The translations under genes were made by a program, and so were the position numbers. Below the pieces are notes generated by a model. It worked only from the letters and a program-made list of their open reading frames with translations, had not been told where the DNA came from and did no database searches. Shown in pieces: positions 31,889-40,090 of a stretch of DNA of 40,090 bases. Source of the stretch: Symbiodinium natans. Taxonomy: Eukaryota; Sar; Dinophyceae; Suessiales; Symbiodiniaceae. Numbering within the stretch: position 1 is the first letter of the stretch; each line of letters opens with the position of its first letter. The stretch spans positions 233,642-273,731 of the forward strand of contig CAJNDS010002802.1 of NCBI GenBank assembly GCA_905221605.1. The letters run 5' to 3'.

Positions 31889-34800
31889 ATGCCTTCTCCC
31901 AAACGATGGCTCCAGCCTTCCTCGGATGGTGGACAGAATGGTGGAGCTGGAAATGGTGCAGCTGAGTCTCTGGGTGAAAGGACGGTGCTGGAAGAGGTGA
32001 TGCCTGGCGCTGAAGAACATCTGGAAGAAGCCTTGGTTGCAGAATACTCCAATGTGGGTATAAATCCCAATGTGGATATGGTTAGCAATGCTGAAGCTGA
32101 AGGACGTGCTGTTTCTGTATCGCCAAAGCCTGGTGAAAAAAGGAGCTGGGACGCGACTGGTGGTATAGACCGTGAAATGGAGGTGACTGTTTTACGCGTG
32201 TTGCACAAACATGGGTATCAGCCGTCTACTTCGACTTCGGGCCGAATGATAGACCAAGGGTCTCAGACCAATCTGAGTGGAGAAGTGCTGCAAGCTGCCA
32301 GGAGGCCTCTGAACAAGATTAAAGGGGATCCCTCGGCGAGTTCCCTGAGTGGTGGAAGCGGTTACGAACAGAAGGGTGCGGACAGCTTTGAAGCCGCACC
32401 AACTGCTGAATATGCCATGGGGGAAGAGGAGATCTTACAGATGGAGGCTGAAAGATTGCGCCAGTTGTCAGAAGAAGAGGATGAGATGCGTCAAGTCTCT
32501 GAAAGGGATGGTTTTCGGAAAGATGAGCATCTGATCAAAGCGTGCGATGGGACAACGTGGGAATGGCACTTCCACGAAGATGGGAGACAATATTACTACT
32601 GCCTGGATACGCAGGAAAGCAAGTGGACGCTGCCGGATGTAGGTGAAAAGGTGAAAAGCGACAACGTGGTTGGGTCTCCTTCGGGCAATGGGCTGGAAGT
32701 GGAGACTGAACTGGGTCCTTCATCGACTACACCGACACCTGAGTCTACGAAGGCAATCCAGGGTAGTGTAAATAGTGTAGGTGAAAAAGATTTTTCCTCT
32801 ACTATCAGGGATAGCGGTCCTAGGGCTGGTGGTGACGCCCCGACCTCGGGTTCTCCTGATGAAGAGGGGATTTCTGGAAACCGAGCAGACATCGCTGAAG
32901 CTCAACATCTGGATCGGGAAGAGATGGAGGCGCTTTCTGAGGGTGTGGCAGCGGTGGAATCGGTGGGTCCAGAAGAAAAAATGCCCAATGTGGAGATCGG
33001 AATTGTGTCGGCTGCAGAAGAGCGAGTGGTGGATGTGGTGCCTGTCGTTCAGGAAGATGGCCCTGGAGATTTGGATGACGAAGGGAAAAAGTTGTGCATT
33101 ACGACTGAGGAGGTCTCTTCGTTTGGTGCCGAGAATTCTGCCATTCAAAGGGAAAAGGAAACTTCTGAAACTGCTGGAGACACAGGTGATCGGAAAGATG
33201 AGGCCTGGAGCGCCAATGAAGCGCGGGTCAACGTGCCAGATAGTACCTGGAGTGCAGAAAAAGCACGGGTTGAGGCGCATATGGTGTCACGTTCCGCGGA
33301 TGACTGCAACAATGGGGCGCAGGTCTCTGTAGCAGCTGACGATGGAGGTTCACAGGTGGACGCACTGGTGCAGCCTGAAGTTAGCAGCGAGGAACGAAAT
33401 GGCGAAGGCTACACCGGAGCCAATGAGGCAGCTGTGGTCAGCAACAGTGGTGATTCTCTTTTGGAAACCATGGAGCCAAAGGAGCCTGCGGTGGAAGAAA
33501 ATGTGCCTACCGCGGATGACCAATCCAATAGCCCTGTAGTGGAAGAAAATTTGCCTGCTGCAGAAGGTTTGAAAAAGGACTCCAATGGTGGGTCCACTCC
33601 CAGGAAGGGAGAGGTGTTGCCATCTGAAAGCTCGCCGCAAGTCGACGCCGAGCGAACTGTAACGGATGAGGCAAAGCCATTGGCTGGAAAAAAGGAAGAT
33701 CCTGAGCCCTTGGAGCACAAGATGGATGATCTTGTGGGACTCACGTCGGAGCAGGACGAGCAGTGTGACCCAAAGGTGGAAATAAAGGATGTGCCAGGAG
33801 CCGATGATACAGAGATGGTTTCTGAAGGGCATGCAAAGAAAGTGCCCCGAGCGGGAGCTTTGGAATCACCTGGGGAACATTGCTATCAGGAGGGAGATGA
33901 GATCATTGGTCTAGTGCGCTGCATCAATGGGTATGGAGCCTTTTTGGACCATGGAGATATGAATGTATTGGTTCCTGCAGAAGGGAACAATGTACATCAG
34001 TTCAAATTTGGTGATACTGTCAATGGAACAGTGAAACGAGTGGAAGATGATGGTACCATAATCTTGGACACGGGCAAAATCACGGGGATGTTGCTGAGTC
34101 GTCCAATGGACGTGATTGTGGAGTGTATCGCAGATCATACATTCCTGAACGTTGAGGCTCGGAGCGCATACAACATCTTGCTAAGTGATGGTTGGAAGCC
34201 TGAGGAGACAGAACGTGCAGGTTTGGAAAAAACAACCACAACCACTTTTTCCCGGAAGCAGTACCACAACGCGCTCTACGAACTGGCACGCAAGAAAAGA
34301 AGATTTAGTGGACCAGTCGTGGGTGAAACGGTGGCAATGTTGCTGAGCAAAGGGAAAGATGAGCTTTGGAACGAGCTGTGGTTGGATACCAAGCGATTTC
34401 TGCAAGAGCTTGATGGTGCAATCGAGGAGATGAGTAAGAGGGAAAACAGGCCAATGGAAGCCTATATGGATCCTGATCAGTACAAAAAGGCTCACACGAC
34501 TCCGAAGACTGTGTCACCTGGATACAGCAAGCTGTGCAGGTTCTTCAATCAAGGGAGGTGTCGAAATGGAGATGGGTGTTCCTATGAACATCGTCGTTAT
34601 GGTGAAGGGTGGCCTGAAGGAGAGCCAACTGAGCCAAGGAACAGCCAAAAAACTGGTGACGAGGATGGGGACATCGGTGGCCCTCCAACTGATGAAGGTA
34701 CAGTGGATGAGGTGCAGCAGGAGCGGGAGGATTCGGCCTTCCGTGCCCAGTACAACTATGGCAAAGGGACATCAAAAGGTGAGCCTACGCTGGGTGAAAC

Positions 34801-36868
34801 GAAGAAACGGCTGTGTCTGTATTACAATCAAGGTGGTTGTAAATTTGGGACTGCGTGCAGGTATCTCCACGACGATGACATGGCATTGGAAGGGACTTGG
34901 GAGCCTGGCAAATCTTGGGACAATGCTTCCAGGAAGGCACTAAGGGACGCGGGGTTCCACCATTGCTGTTTCGACTACTATCTCAAAGGGAGATGTCGTG
35001 TGCGATTTGGCTGCAAGTATTCTCACGAAGAAATGTCTGAAGACCGGCTGACCCAGTTGAAGCATCTGGTGAATGTGGCAAACCATGTGTCATTTCAAAG
35101 GGGAAGGGGATTGGAGATTCCCGACAGGAACGCCTTTCAACCACCGGTAAGTGGGGGAGCAGAATCTTCGTCCTCCTCGGCACCAAAAGCGCTGCAAATG
35201 ACCAATGTGTCACAAAAAGGTGAAAAGGGTATTCTGGATGAAGAAGAAGAAGCTGATGAACAAAAGAATTCGGTGGCTGAGTCCACTGGTACTCTGCTTC
35301 AAGATCCAGAGGAGCCAATTGAAAATTGGATGGCTCGCAACAAACACCTTTGGGTGTATACCCCTCATGTAAGTGAGGTGATGATTACTCTTGGTGTGAA
35401 CACCGTGTCGGACCTGCAGGAGTTCATCTTTGTGGAAGATCTGCTTGAAAAAGGGATCAACAAGGTGACAGCATGCAAAATCCTGCGATTGGTGGGAGGT
35501 GTCCGATATCGTCCGGAGGGACCGGAAAAAGCAGTCCCTTCCGATGCATCTGTACGGGTACAACAATCTTCTGGAAGCAAGGAAGCTGGAAGAGAGGCGG
35601 TGCGAACCCTCACTCAGATGCGTGAAGCTGAAGGCTCCGGTGCAAAAACGATGCCGAGAGGCTCCTATCGGGAGCTTTTTGATAAGGTCAAGTACCGTGA
35701 CGCTTGGACGCTTGCGCAGAGGTCTCCACTGTGCGTACAGAAGCTGAAGTTGGTGGGAGTTGGAATGCCACCAGTGAACCCACCAACAAAAAAGTATCGG
35801 TCAAGATCGAACCCTGTGAAAAGGGGAAGGCCCTTGCTGGACAAAAAACAGGTGCGACAGGTGCCACGCTCGCGTTCACAGCGACGAGCACAACCGGCGG
35901 AAGTGGTGGAGAAACCAAAACCACTGGAACTGAAGCCTCGTGGTGGGTTGTCGTATCGGTTCAGCAGAGCGTGGGCAGATGTGGTGGACGATGATGATCA
36001 GGCGGAGGCTTTGGTTTCTTATGCCGATTCCTCAAGCGATTCAAGCGAGGAAGAGACCAATGCTGTGCAACGCATGAGGGAAATCCTTTTGCAAGAAAGG
36101 GATTCACAGAGAACTGCGATTCGTGGCAATGTTCCGATGGGTGGTTCTTCCGGCCCCAATGACGGGCAGAAAAAATCGGTTCACCTTGGCGAAGAACGCG
36201 ACAAAGCGTCGCGGGGGGAGACCCGCCAAGAAGTGACTTCTCAAGTTTTTTCGCTGCCACAACCTTCTCGTCCTGAACAGTCTCAAAAAAGAGCAAGGGA
36301 TGGCTCAGTTATAGTGGGTTCGCTGGCGGTGGGCTCCACGGATGAGGTTTTACCTGGGCAAGGTGTTGCTGGACAGGTGAATGTATCTGAAGGCGCTCAA
36401 GTTCTTCCTGGGCAAAAAGTGGCTGGACAGGAGACGGCGCTGGAAGGAGCAGTGCAAATTCTTGGCGAAGAGACTGACCAAAACGAAGGAGAAGGTGGGA
36501 GCAATGAACTCCGTGGTGATGGTGCGAAGACATTGGATGTTCGTCCGGTGAAGAACGTTCCTCAGCAATTGCTTGTTAAAGGTCTTCTGAATCGGATTTA
36601 TTGGAAGGTTGCTGCCGGCAAGTTACCTGTGGAGCACAAGGACTATCAGAAGAGATCCAATAAAATGGATCGAAACTTGGTTATTAGCATGTCATCTGAA
36701 GGTGCAAGCGAACAGGATTTGAACCTGGCATTGGAAGATGATACTGATCAGAGAATGGATGATGGTGCATTGGTGGTCATGGCATATGAGTCGGCGACAA
36801 CTGGTACAGACTGGCCGGCAATTGCGGCACAGAGAATATGTCTGAAATGGTTCAAGTGGATGAACTGA
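31889..36868 (+). CDS. Retrotransposon ORF1: 1,659-aa protein with WW, S1-like and three CCCH zinc-finger domains
   Basis: The frame opens after TAA at 31853; the first ATG is at 31889, 55 bp past the PBS. In order: an acidic, low-complexity N-terminus; a WW domain at about 220-250 (TWEWHFHEDGRQYYYCLDTQ then SKWTLP); a long acidic region with repeated VEEN(V/L)P; an S1-like fold at about 665-735 (GDEIIGLVRCINGYGAFLDH, then GDTVNGTVKRVEDDGTIIL); CCCH fingers at about 880, 975 and 1025 (CX7CX5CX3H, CX7CX5CX3H, CX8CX5CX3H); a possible SAM-like helical domain at about 1155-1210 (LLEKGINKVTACKILRLVGG); a basic, RS-like stretch at about 1300-1345; and a two-copy VLPGQ(G/K)VAGQ repeat near 1490. WW binds proline-rich partners; S1 and CCCH bind RNA. 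It probably acts as a Gag-like RNA-packaging protein. No intron is evident, and no catalytic pol motif. A host RNA-processing gene captured by the element is the alternative. Confidence 0.85.
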   Translation: MPSPKRWLQPSSDGGQNGGAGNGAAESLGERTVLEEVMPGAEEHLEEALVAEYSNVGINPNVDMVSNAEAEGRAVSVSPKPGEKRSWDATGGIDREMEVTVLRVLHKHGYQPSTSTSGRMIDQGSQTNLSGEVLQAARRPLNKIKGDPSASSLSGGSGYEQKGADSFEAAPTAEYAMGEEEILQMEAERLRQLSEEEDEMRQVSERDGFRKDEHLIKACDGTTWEWHFHEDGRQYYYCLDTQESKWTLPDVGEKVKSDNVVGSPSGNGLEVETELGPSSTTPTPESTKAIQGSVNSVGEKDFSSTIRDSGPRAGGDAPTSGSPDEEGISGNRADIAEAQHLDREEMEALSEGVAAVESVGPEEKMPNVEIGIVSAAEERVVDVVPVVQEDGPGDLDDEGKKLCITTEEVSSFGAENSAIQREKETSETAGDTGDRKDEAWSANEARVNVPDSTWSAEKARVEAHMVSRSADDCNNGAQVSVAADDGGSQVDALVQPEVSSEERNGEGYTGANEAAVVSNSGDSLLETMEPKEPAVEENVPTADDQSNSPVVEENLPAAEGLKKDSNGGSTPRKGEVLPSESSPQVDAERTVTDEAKPLAGKKEDPEPLEHKMDDLVGLTSEQDEQCDPKVEIKDVPGADDTEMVSEGHAKKVPRAGALESPGEHCYQEGDEIIGLVRCINGYGAFLDHGDMNVLVPAEGNNVHQFKFGDTVNGTVKRVEDDGTIILDTGKITGMLLSRPMDVIVECIADHTFLNVEARSAYNILLSDGWKPEETERAGLEKTTTTTFSRKQYHNALYELARKKRRFSGPVVGETVAMLLSKGKDELWNELWLDTKRFLQELDGAIEEMSKRENRPMEAYMDPDQYKKAHTTPKTVSPGYSKLCRFFNQGRCRNGDGCSYEHRRYGEGWPEGEPTEPRNSQKTGDEDGDIGGPPTDEGTVDEVQQEREDSAFRAQYNYGKGTSKGEPTLGETKKRLCLYYNQGGCKFGTACRYLHDDDMALEGTWEPGKSWDNASRKALRDAGFHHCCFDYYLKGRCRVRFGCKYSHEEMSEDRLTQLKHLVNVANHVSFQRGRGLEIPDRNAFQPPVSGGAESSSSSAPKALQMTNVSQKGEKGILDEEEEADEQKNSVAESTGTLLQDPEEPIENWMARNKHLWVYTPHVSEVMITLGVNTVSDLQEFIFVEDLLEKGINKVTACKILRLVGGVRYRPEGPEKAVPSDASVRVQQSSGSKEAGREAVRTLTQMREAEGSGAKTMPRGSYRELFDKVKYRDAWTLAQRSPLCVQKLKLVGVGMPPVNPPTKKYRSRSNPVKRGRPLLDKKQVRQVPRSRSQRRAQPAEVVEKPKPLELKPRGGLSYRFSRAWADVVDDDDQAEALVSYADSSSDSSEEETNAVQRMREILLQERDSQRTAIRGNVPMGGSSGPNDGQKKSVHLGEERDKASRGETRQEVTSQVFSLPQPSRPEQSQKRARDGSVIVGSLAVGSTDEVLPGQGVAGQVNVSEGAQVLPGQKVAGQETALEGAVQILGEETDQNEGEGGSNELRGDGAKTLDVRPVKNVPQQLLVKGLLNRIYWKVAAGKLPVEHKDYQKRSNKMDRNLVISMSSEGASEQDLNLALEDDTDQRMDDGALVVMAYESATTGTDWPAIAAQRICLKWFKWMN

Positions 36869-36978
36869 ACAGTTATACTGGGAGACTCCTTTTTGAAAAG
36901 GATACTACGGTGATTTGCATCATTCGTTCCATGAAGATCCGTGCTTGCCGGTGGTGGGAAATTATCCTCTTTCGGTGA
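36790..36978 (+). other. Short third-frame bridge between ORF1 and ORF2
   Basis: A third frame is open from 36790 to the TGA at 36976-36978. Its middle reads like coding sequence (MSEMVQVDELNSYTGRLLFE) and overlaps the ORF1 end and the ORF2 beginning. Going from ORF1 to this frame and then to ORF2 needs a -1 step each time. The TGA overlaps the first ATG of ORF2 (TGATG). This could reflect programmed frameshifts, stop-restart translation, or two small deletions in an originally single ORF. Confidence 0.45.
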
Positions 36979-39386
36979 TGGGTGCACTGCTTTCTCCTGG
37001 CCTGGAAAAGGAATTCAGAAATACTGAAAAGTTTGGAACTGCTATGGAGGCAATAGCCTATGATTGGAGTCGCAGTCCAGGCATGGAAGTTCATGTGGAA
37101 CTTATGGCAAGGGTAGCCAATCTGGTCGCTCCATTCCTTAGACTAGGAGGCCAAGGGACAGTGGTGAATTCCGAATTTCTCTGGCAGCACGGGAGGGACC
37201 AAATGATGGAGTTCCTTCAGGCGGCGACTTGCGCTGATCAATTGGAGGTTCTCTGGAGAAGAATGGACGACGATGCTGATGAGGAAGTGGATCCTACAGG
37301 AATGGTGCTGGAGATCCCCGATCAACAAGATGCGGTACTAGATCAAGGGAACAATGAATCCCTTATTCCCATTGAAGATGCTGGAGGTGAGACACTTGGT
37401 GACACTGGAAGGGATGGCAAAGCGCCAGAAGTCTCTCCGGAAGAGGAGACATCCAGTGGGTCGTCAAGACTGGCGGGCACAAGGATTTTCTTGTGGTCAG
37501 TGTACTCTCGCGTTGCTTCCAATTTCTCTACGCAGGACCGCACTACTGGTAAGATCTTTGACAGCACAAAGGGGTATCCTGGTGAAGGACCAAACAATGG
37601 TGACAATCCTTCCTCTAAGAGGAACTTACCCTGGATCTCTGAAGACTACCTCGACGAAGTGGTGTCAAAAAAGATGGAAAGGTCTTCAGATATGGATGGG
37701 TTGGATGGGTTTGTTCCGGGAAGTGAGGGATCGTTGGAAAAGGTAGAGGTGGAGAATGTTACTGCCTCTAAAATTCTTATGGCTCTTTGGAAAAAGGGAT
37801 ATAGAGCTGGGTATAAGAGGTTGTGTCGTTTGAATGTATCTGGATGCAAGGTTGGAGCAATGAAGCATCCAATCAAAAGGGTGCAGAAGATCGGCGCTAG
37901 GAAAGCCTTCATGAAGAAGTTCAATGTTTTTGGATCGTCTCAGCGTGGCTCAGGAGCTGGCGGAAAACCAATCATGAAGGTGGTAGGACCAAGGCCAGGT
38001 TTTCCAGCTGTACTCCAAGCATCAAATACTGATAGCACCTGGGGTGAAGGGAGCAGTTCTCAGGCCCATGACAATGTTCATGTAGAGCAGAATCGCCCTA
38101 TGGACCGGTTCGAGGCGGAGCGCTTGGAGAAGAGGAAGAAAGGCTTCTGCTATTGGTTCAGTAAGGGAAAAGATCGCTGCAAATTTGGTGAAGACTGCAA
38201 ATTCATCCATTCAGAAGATGATGTGGTGCTGCATTCGTATTGGTGCAAATACTATGTGGCGGGGAGACCCTGCTTCGCTGGAAAGAAGTGTGCGTTCTCG
38301 CATGATGCAACTGGTGTGAGGTGCATTCAGTTTGCTCAGCCTGGGAAGTGTCGTTATGGTGACAGGTGTGTTTTTGAGCATGGTGATCCGCTGAATGAAC
38401 AGAGGCCAAGGTCTCCAAGGACGCCCCCAAGGGATGGTCCAAGGAGAAGTTCTGGTGCAAAAGGTGGGGAAAAGGAGATCTCTCCTGAACAGTTCGATGA
38501 TGGTGAGGAGTATTCCATGACTTATGACGATGACACCAAAATGGCGGAACTGTTGATGGAGGCGATTTCATTTCTGTCCAATGGCAAAACAGATTTGGCT
38601 CGAGCAGAGGCGGACCCACTGTTCAAACTCCTGAAGTTCAATGGAGATACTGACCAGATGGATAGAGAATGGGTTTCGTGGACCACCGATATGTTGTCCG
38701 TGCTGGAACTTCACGAAGTAGTGAAGTCGTATGAGGTTTCGCTCGAGGAGGTGGAAGAATGGGTCAATGACCTGAGGATATGGTTCGAGCGAGCCAACGT
38801 GGAAGAAGAAAAAGATCCCAAAAGGGGCAAGAAGAGGTCCCTAGAAAGGGAGTCCAGCAAGGATATTCCTGCCGAAAAGGAGGTGGTTGAGACTTCTGAG
38901 ACGGAGGTTGCCGTTGAGGAGGAGGCAAAAAAGGTTAAAAAGAAGAGGAAAACTGCAGTTATCGAAGATCCTTACACTCTCCTGGTTCCAAAGCCGAAGA
39001 AGATGCCGGCGACCATTGAGAAGGGTGGATCATCATCCAATGCGGCGGTTTCTGCAGGGGAAACAGCCTCGAAAATGCGCACAAAGTCAAACGTCGGTGG
39101 AAAGGCGAAGAAGAAGGAGAAAAGTCAGAGTCCCAAAAAGGGAGAAGTGGTGGTGGTGAAAGGTCCTGAGGAAAAGGATCGTCCTTCTGATGTGGATGCG
39201 CAAGCGTCTACAGCTGTGAGTGCAGAGCTGGGTCAATCTTGCCAAGCGATTGAGGACGCAAAGAGAGAAGGATTGGTATCCTCAATTCAAAGGTGTGTGC
39301 AGGATCCTGTTCTTGCAGTTTCGGACCTGGAGTATATTCTGCTGCAACTTCACCTCAGTATTGCAAACCATCGGAAAAAGAAGTGA
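36978..39386 (+). CDS. Retrotransposon ORF2: 802-aa protein with three CCCH zinc fingers and Lys-rich tail
   Basis: The frame is open from 36897; the first ATG is 36978. The N-terminal ~200 residues are mostly helical with no domain I recognise (LMARVANLVAPFLRL, then FLQAATCADQLEVLWRRM). Three clustered CCCH fingers lie at about 390, 421 and 448 (CX9CX5CX3H, CX8CX5CX3H, CX8CX5CX3H; for example CKYYVAGRPCFAGKKCAFSH). After an acidic linker there is a helical region at about 520-610 and a long Lys/Glu-rich, probably disordered region (600-770) with KKVKKKRKT as a candidate nuclear localisation signal. The end is NHRKKK. It shares finger type with ORF1, suggesting a common origin or that both were one polyprotein. 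YDDD near residue 518 is not in an RT context. Likely an RNA-binding partner of ORF1; exact role unknown. Confidence 0.82.
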   Translation: MGALLSPGLEKEFRNTEKFGTAMEAIAYDWSRSPGMEVHVELMARVANLVAPFLRLGGQGTVVNSEFLWQHGRDQMMEFLQAATCADQLEVLWRRMDDDADEEVDPTGMVLEIPDQQDAVLDQGNNESLIPIEDAGGETLGDTGRDGKAPEVSPEEETSSGSSRLAGTRIFLWSVYSRVASNFSTQDRTTGKIFDSTKGYPGEGPNNGDNPSSKRNLPWISEDYLDEVVSKKMERSSDMDGLDGFVPGSEGSLEKVEVENVTASKILMALWKKGYRAGYKRLCRLNVSGCKVGAMKHPIKRVQKIGARKAFMKKFNVFGSSQRGSGAGGKPIMKVVGPRPGFPAVLQASNTDSTWGEGSSSQAHDNVHVEQNRPMDRFEAERLEKRKKGFCYWFSKGKDRCKFGEDCKFIHSEDDVVLHSYWCKYYVAGRPCFAGKKCAFSHDATGVRCIQFAQPGKCRYGDRCVFEHGDPLNEQRPRSPRTPPRDGPRRSSGAKGGEKEISPEQFDDGEEYSMTYDDDTKMAELLMEAISFLSNGKTDLARAEADPLFKLLKFNGDTDQMDREWVSWTTDMLSVLELHEVVKSYEVSLEEVEEWVNDLRIWFERANVEEEKDPKRGKKRSLERESSKDIPAEKEVVETSETEVAVEEEAKKVKKKRKTAVIEDPYTLLVPKPKKMPATIEKGGSSSNAAVSAGETASKMRTKSNVGGKAKKKEKSQSPKKGEVVVVKGPEEKDRPSDVDAQASTAVSAELGQSCQAIEDAKREGLVSSIQRCVQDPVLAVSDLEYILLQLHLSIANHRKKK

Positions 39387-39749
39387 CTGGATGGTATGGA
39401 TGAAGGGATGGTTTTTCTCTTTCTGGAGACAGGTGCGCTGGATCGGCCAATGTGCTGAAAATGTGGTGGTTACTATTAAGGGTATGGAAATCCCTGATAG
39501 TAGAAGTTAGTAGTTTTTCACGTAGCGAAGACCACGGTTTGTGGTGAAGAAGGCCGAAGAGTCTTCAATGATAAGAGGATCAAGGTGGAAAAAAGATTCT
39601 CTATGGTTAGTGGATTTAGCCAATGTGCTATAATTTCGTCCTGGTAGACGTAAAACCATATTGTGCATTTCAAGCAGCTGGCTGCTGCCCTAATGGCAGT
39701 TTTTGGCCAAAGATCTGCACCTCCAATGTGTCCTAGGAAATCCTAGGAC
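39387..39749 (+). other. 3' untranslated region of the retrotransposon
   Basis: About 360 bp between the ORF2 stop and the purine tract, with no domain-bearing frame. AGGAAATCCTAGGA near 39735 forms a small palindrome just before the purine tract. Confidence 0.7.
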
Positions 39750-39757
39750 AGGGGGAG
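39750..39757 (+). promoter_or_regulatory. Polypurine tract
   Basis: AGGGGGAG directly abuts the TG of the 3' LTR, the expected place for the plus-strand primer. It is short. Confidence 0.75.
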
Positions 39758-40044
39758 TGCGGAGCTGCAACTGGTATTGTAGAAAAGAGTTAGTGTTGAG
39801 AGTTGGAAGGGTTAATGAACCCGGAAAACATGTTTGGCTCAAGATGGGCTTGAACAGAAAGCCACAAGTTCAAAAAGTAGTGCCTGGGTTCTTAGGGTTT
39901 GGTAAGGGTGTGGATTCCTTCCCCCTTTCCTTCCCCCCTGGGTTGCTCTTATCCGTGTTCTCGTTTGCTTCTTGGTTCGATCTGGGGAATATAGGTTCAG
40001 GGCGATTAGGGGAGTTGATTTCCTTCCTTGGTTGTCCCCCCGTA
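39758..40044 (+). repeat. 3' LTR (287 bp)
   Basis: Identical to the 5' LTR by eye over its whole length, implying a recent insertion or recent gene conversion. It ends CCCCCCGTA, followed at once by CCCTAAACCCTAAA. Confidence 0.95.
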
Positions 40045-40090
40045 CCCTAAACCCTAAAGCCTAAACCCTAAATTCTAAACCCTAAACCCT
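40045..40090 (-). repeat. Telomeric repeat continuing past the element
   Basis: CCCTAAA heptamers with variants (CCTAAAG, CTAAATT). Same orientation as block 3 but more degenerate. Runs off the window end. Confidence 0.9.

Larger units (their letters stand above)
31535..40044 (+). mobile_element. Complete 8.5-kb LTR retrotransposon without recognisable pol, inserted in telomeric repeat
   Basis: Seen: two 287-bp direct terminal repeats identical by eye; a 12-nt PBS abutting the left LTR; a purine tract abutting the right LTR; and a 5-bp CCCTA flanking both ends (31530-31534, 40045-40049), which fits a target duplication although the flank is itself repetitive. LTRs start TG and end TA. Two long intact ORFs lie between them, with CCCH fingers, WW and S1-like domains. 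No CCHC knuckle, D-S/T-G protease, HHCC/DDE integrase, YxDD reverse transcriptase or RNase H motif could be found. Known: the PBS type is that of Ty1/copia elements primed by a cleaved initiator tRNA-Met. Inference: a young non-autonomous copia-type element that supplies its own RNA-binding proteins and depends on another element's pol. Confidence 0.88.

Noticed and set aside
31856-36917. Starting ORF1 at 31856 and ORF2 at 36915
   Set aside because: These codons are GTG and TTG; the first ATG codons are at 31889 and 36978, preferred for a nuclear eukaryotic gene.
38520-38545. YDDD motif in ORF2 as a reverse-transcriptase active site
   Set aside because: It lies in an acidic linker (YSMTYDDDTKMAE) after the zinc fingers; none of the other RT blocks are near.

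Overview
The window looks like non-genic, repeat-dominated nuclear DNA of a eukaryote, most likely a dinoflagellate of the Symbiodinium type. Three things support this: plant/dinoflagellate-type telomere repeats (TTTAGGG/CCCTAAA) at several internal sites, two matches to the dinoflagellate spliced-leader (DinoSL) sequence, and Ty1/copia-type retroelement signatures with half-tRNA priming. No rRNA, tRNA, CRISPR array or bacterial-style operon is visible. The organism assignment is inference.

Layout. 0-3.4 kb: scattered exon-like pieces of a kelch-repeat gene, broken or intron-rich. 3.75-6 kb: a fold-back MITE joined to a tandem array of ~610-bp units. 6-10.3 kb: an extreme AT desert built almost wholly from 9-bp repeats. 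10.3-12 kb: short tandem and inverted repeats and decayed telomeric sequence. 12-19.4 kb: a complex satellite with a palindromic ATTCATTTCnGGCCnGAAATGAAT core, present as two direct copies and one inverted copy. Comparing these copies exposes three DNA insertions (14.2-15.2, 15.77-16.05 and 17.66-18.42 kb); the last two are flanked by TA duplications, with matching empty sites elsewhere in the window. 19.65-20.13 kb: a second copy of the MITE plus a half unit of the 610-bp repeat. 20.75-23.75 kb: five different minisatellites end to end, the first with a 120-bp higher-order period. 24.9-26.5 kb: CCN and 13-bp GGTACC repeats. 27.5-31.5 kb: blocks of telomeric repeat whose orientation flips, as in an end-to-end telomere fusion, with a decayed minus-strand copia gag (CCHC knuckle) between the first two.

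The main discovery is at 31,535-40,044: a complete, apparently very young LTR retrotransposon (8,510 bp). Its two 287-bp LTRs are identical, it has a copia-type PBS matching the anticodon arm of initiator tRNA-Met, a polypurine tract, and a CCCTA duplication within telomeric repeats. It carries two long intact ORFs (about 1,659 and 802 aa) with six CCCH zinc fingers, a WW domain and an S1-like RNA-binding domain, but I can find no protease, integrase, reverse transcriptase or RNase H. It looks like a gag-only or RNA-binding-protein-only element that must use pol from another element. Its LTR also contains an 11-nt exact match to the 3' end of DinoSL.

Apart from those two ORFs, I regard nearly all open frames in the window as by-products of repeats.
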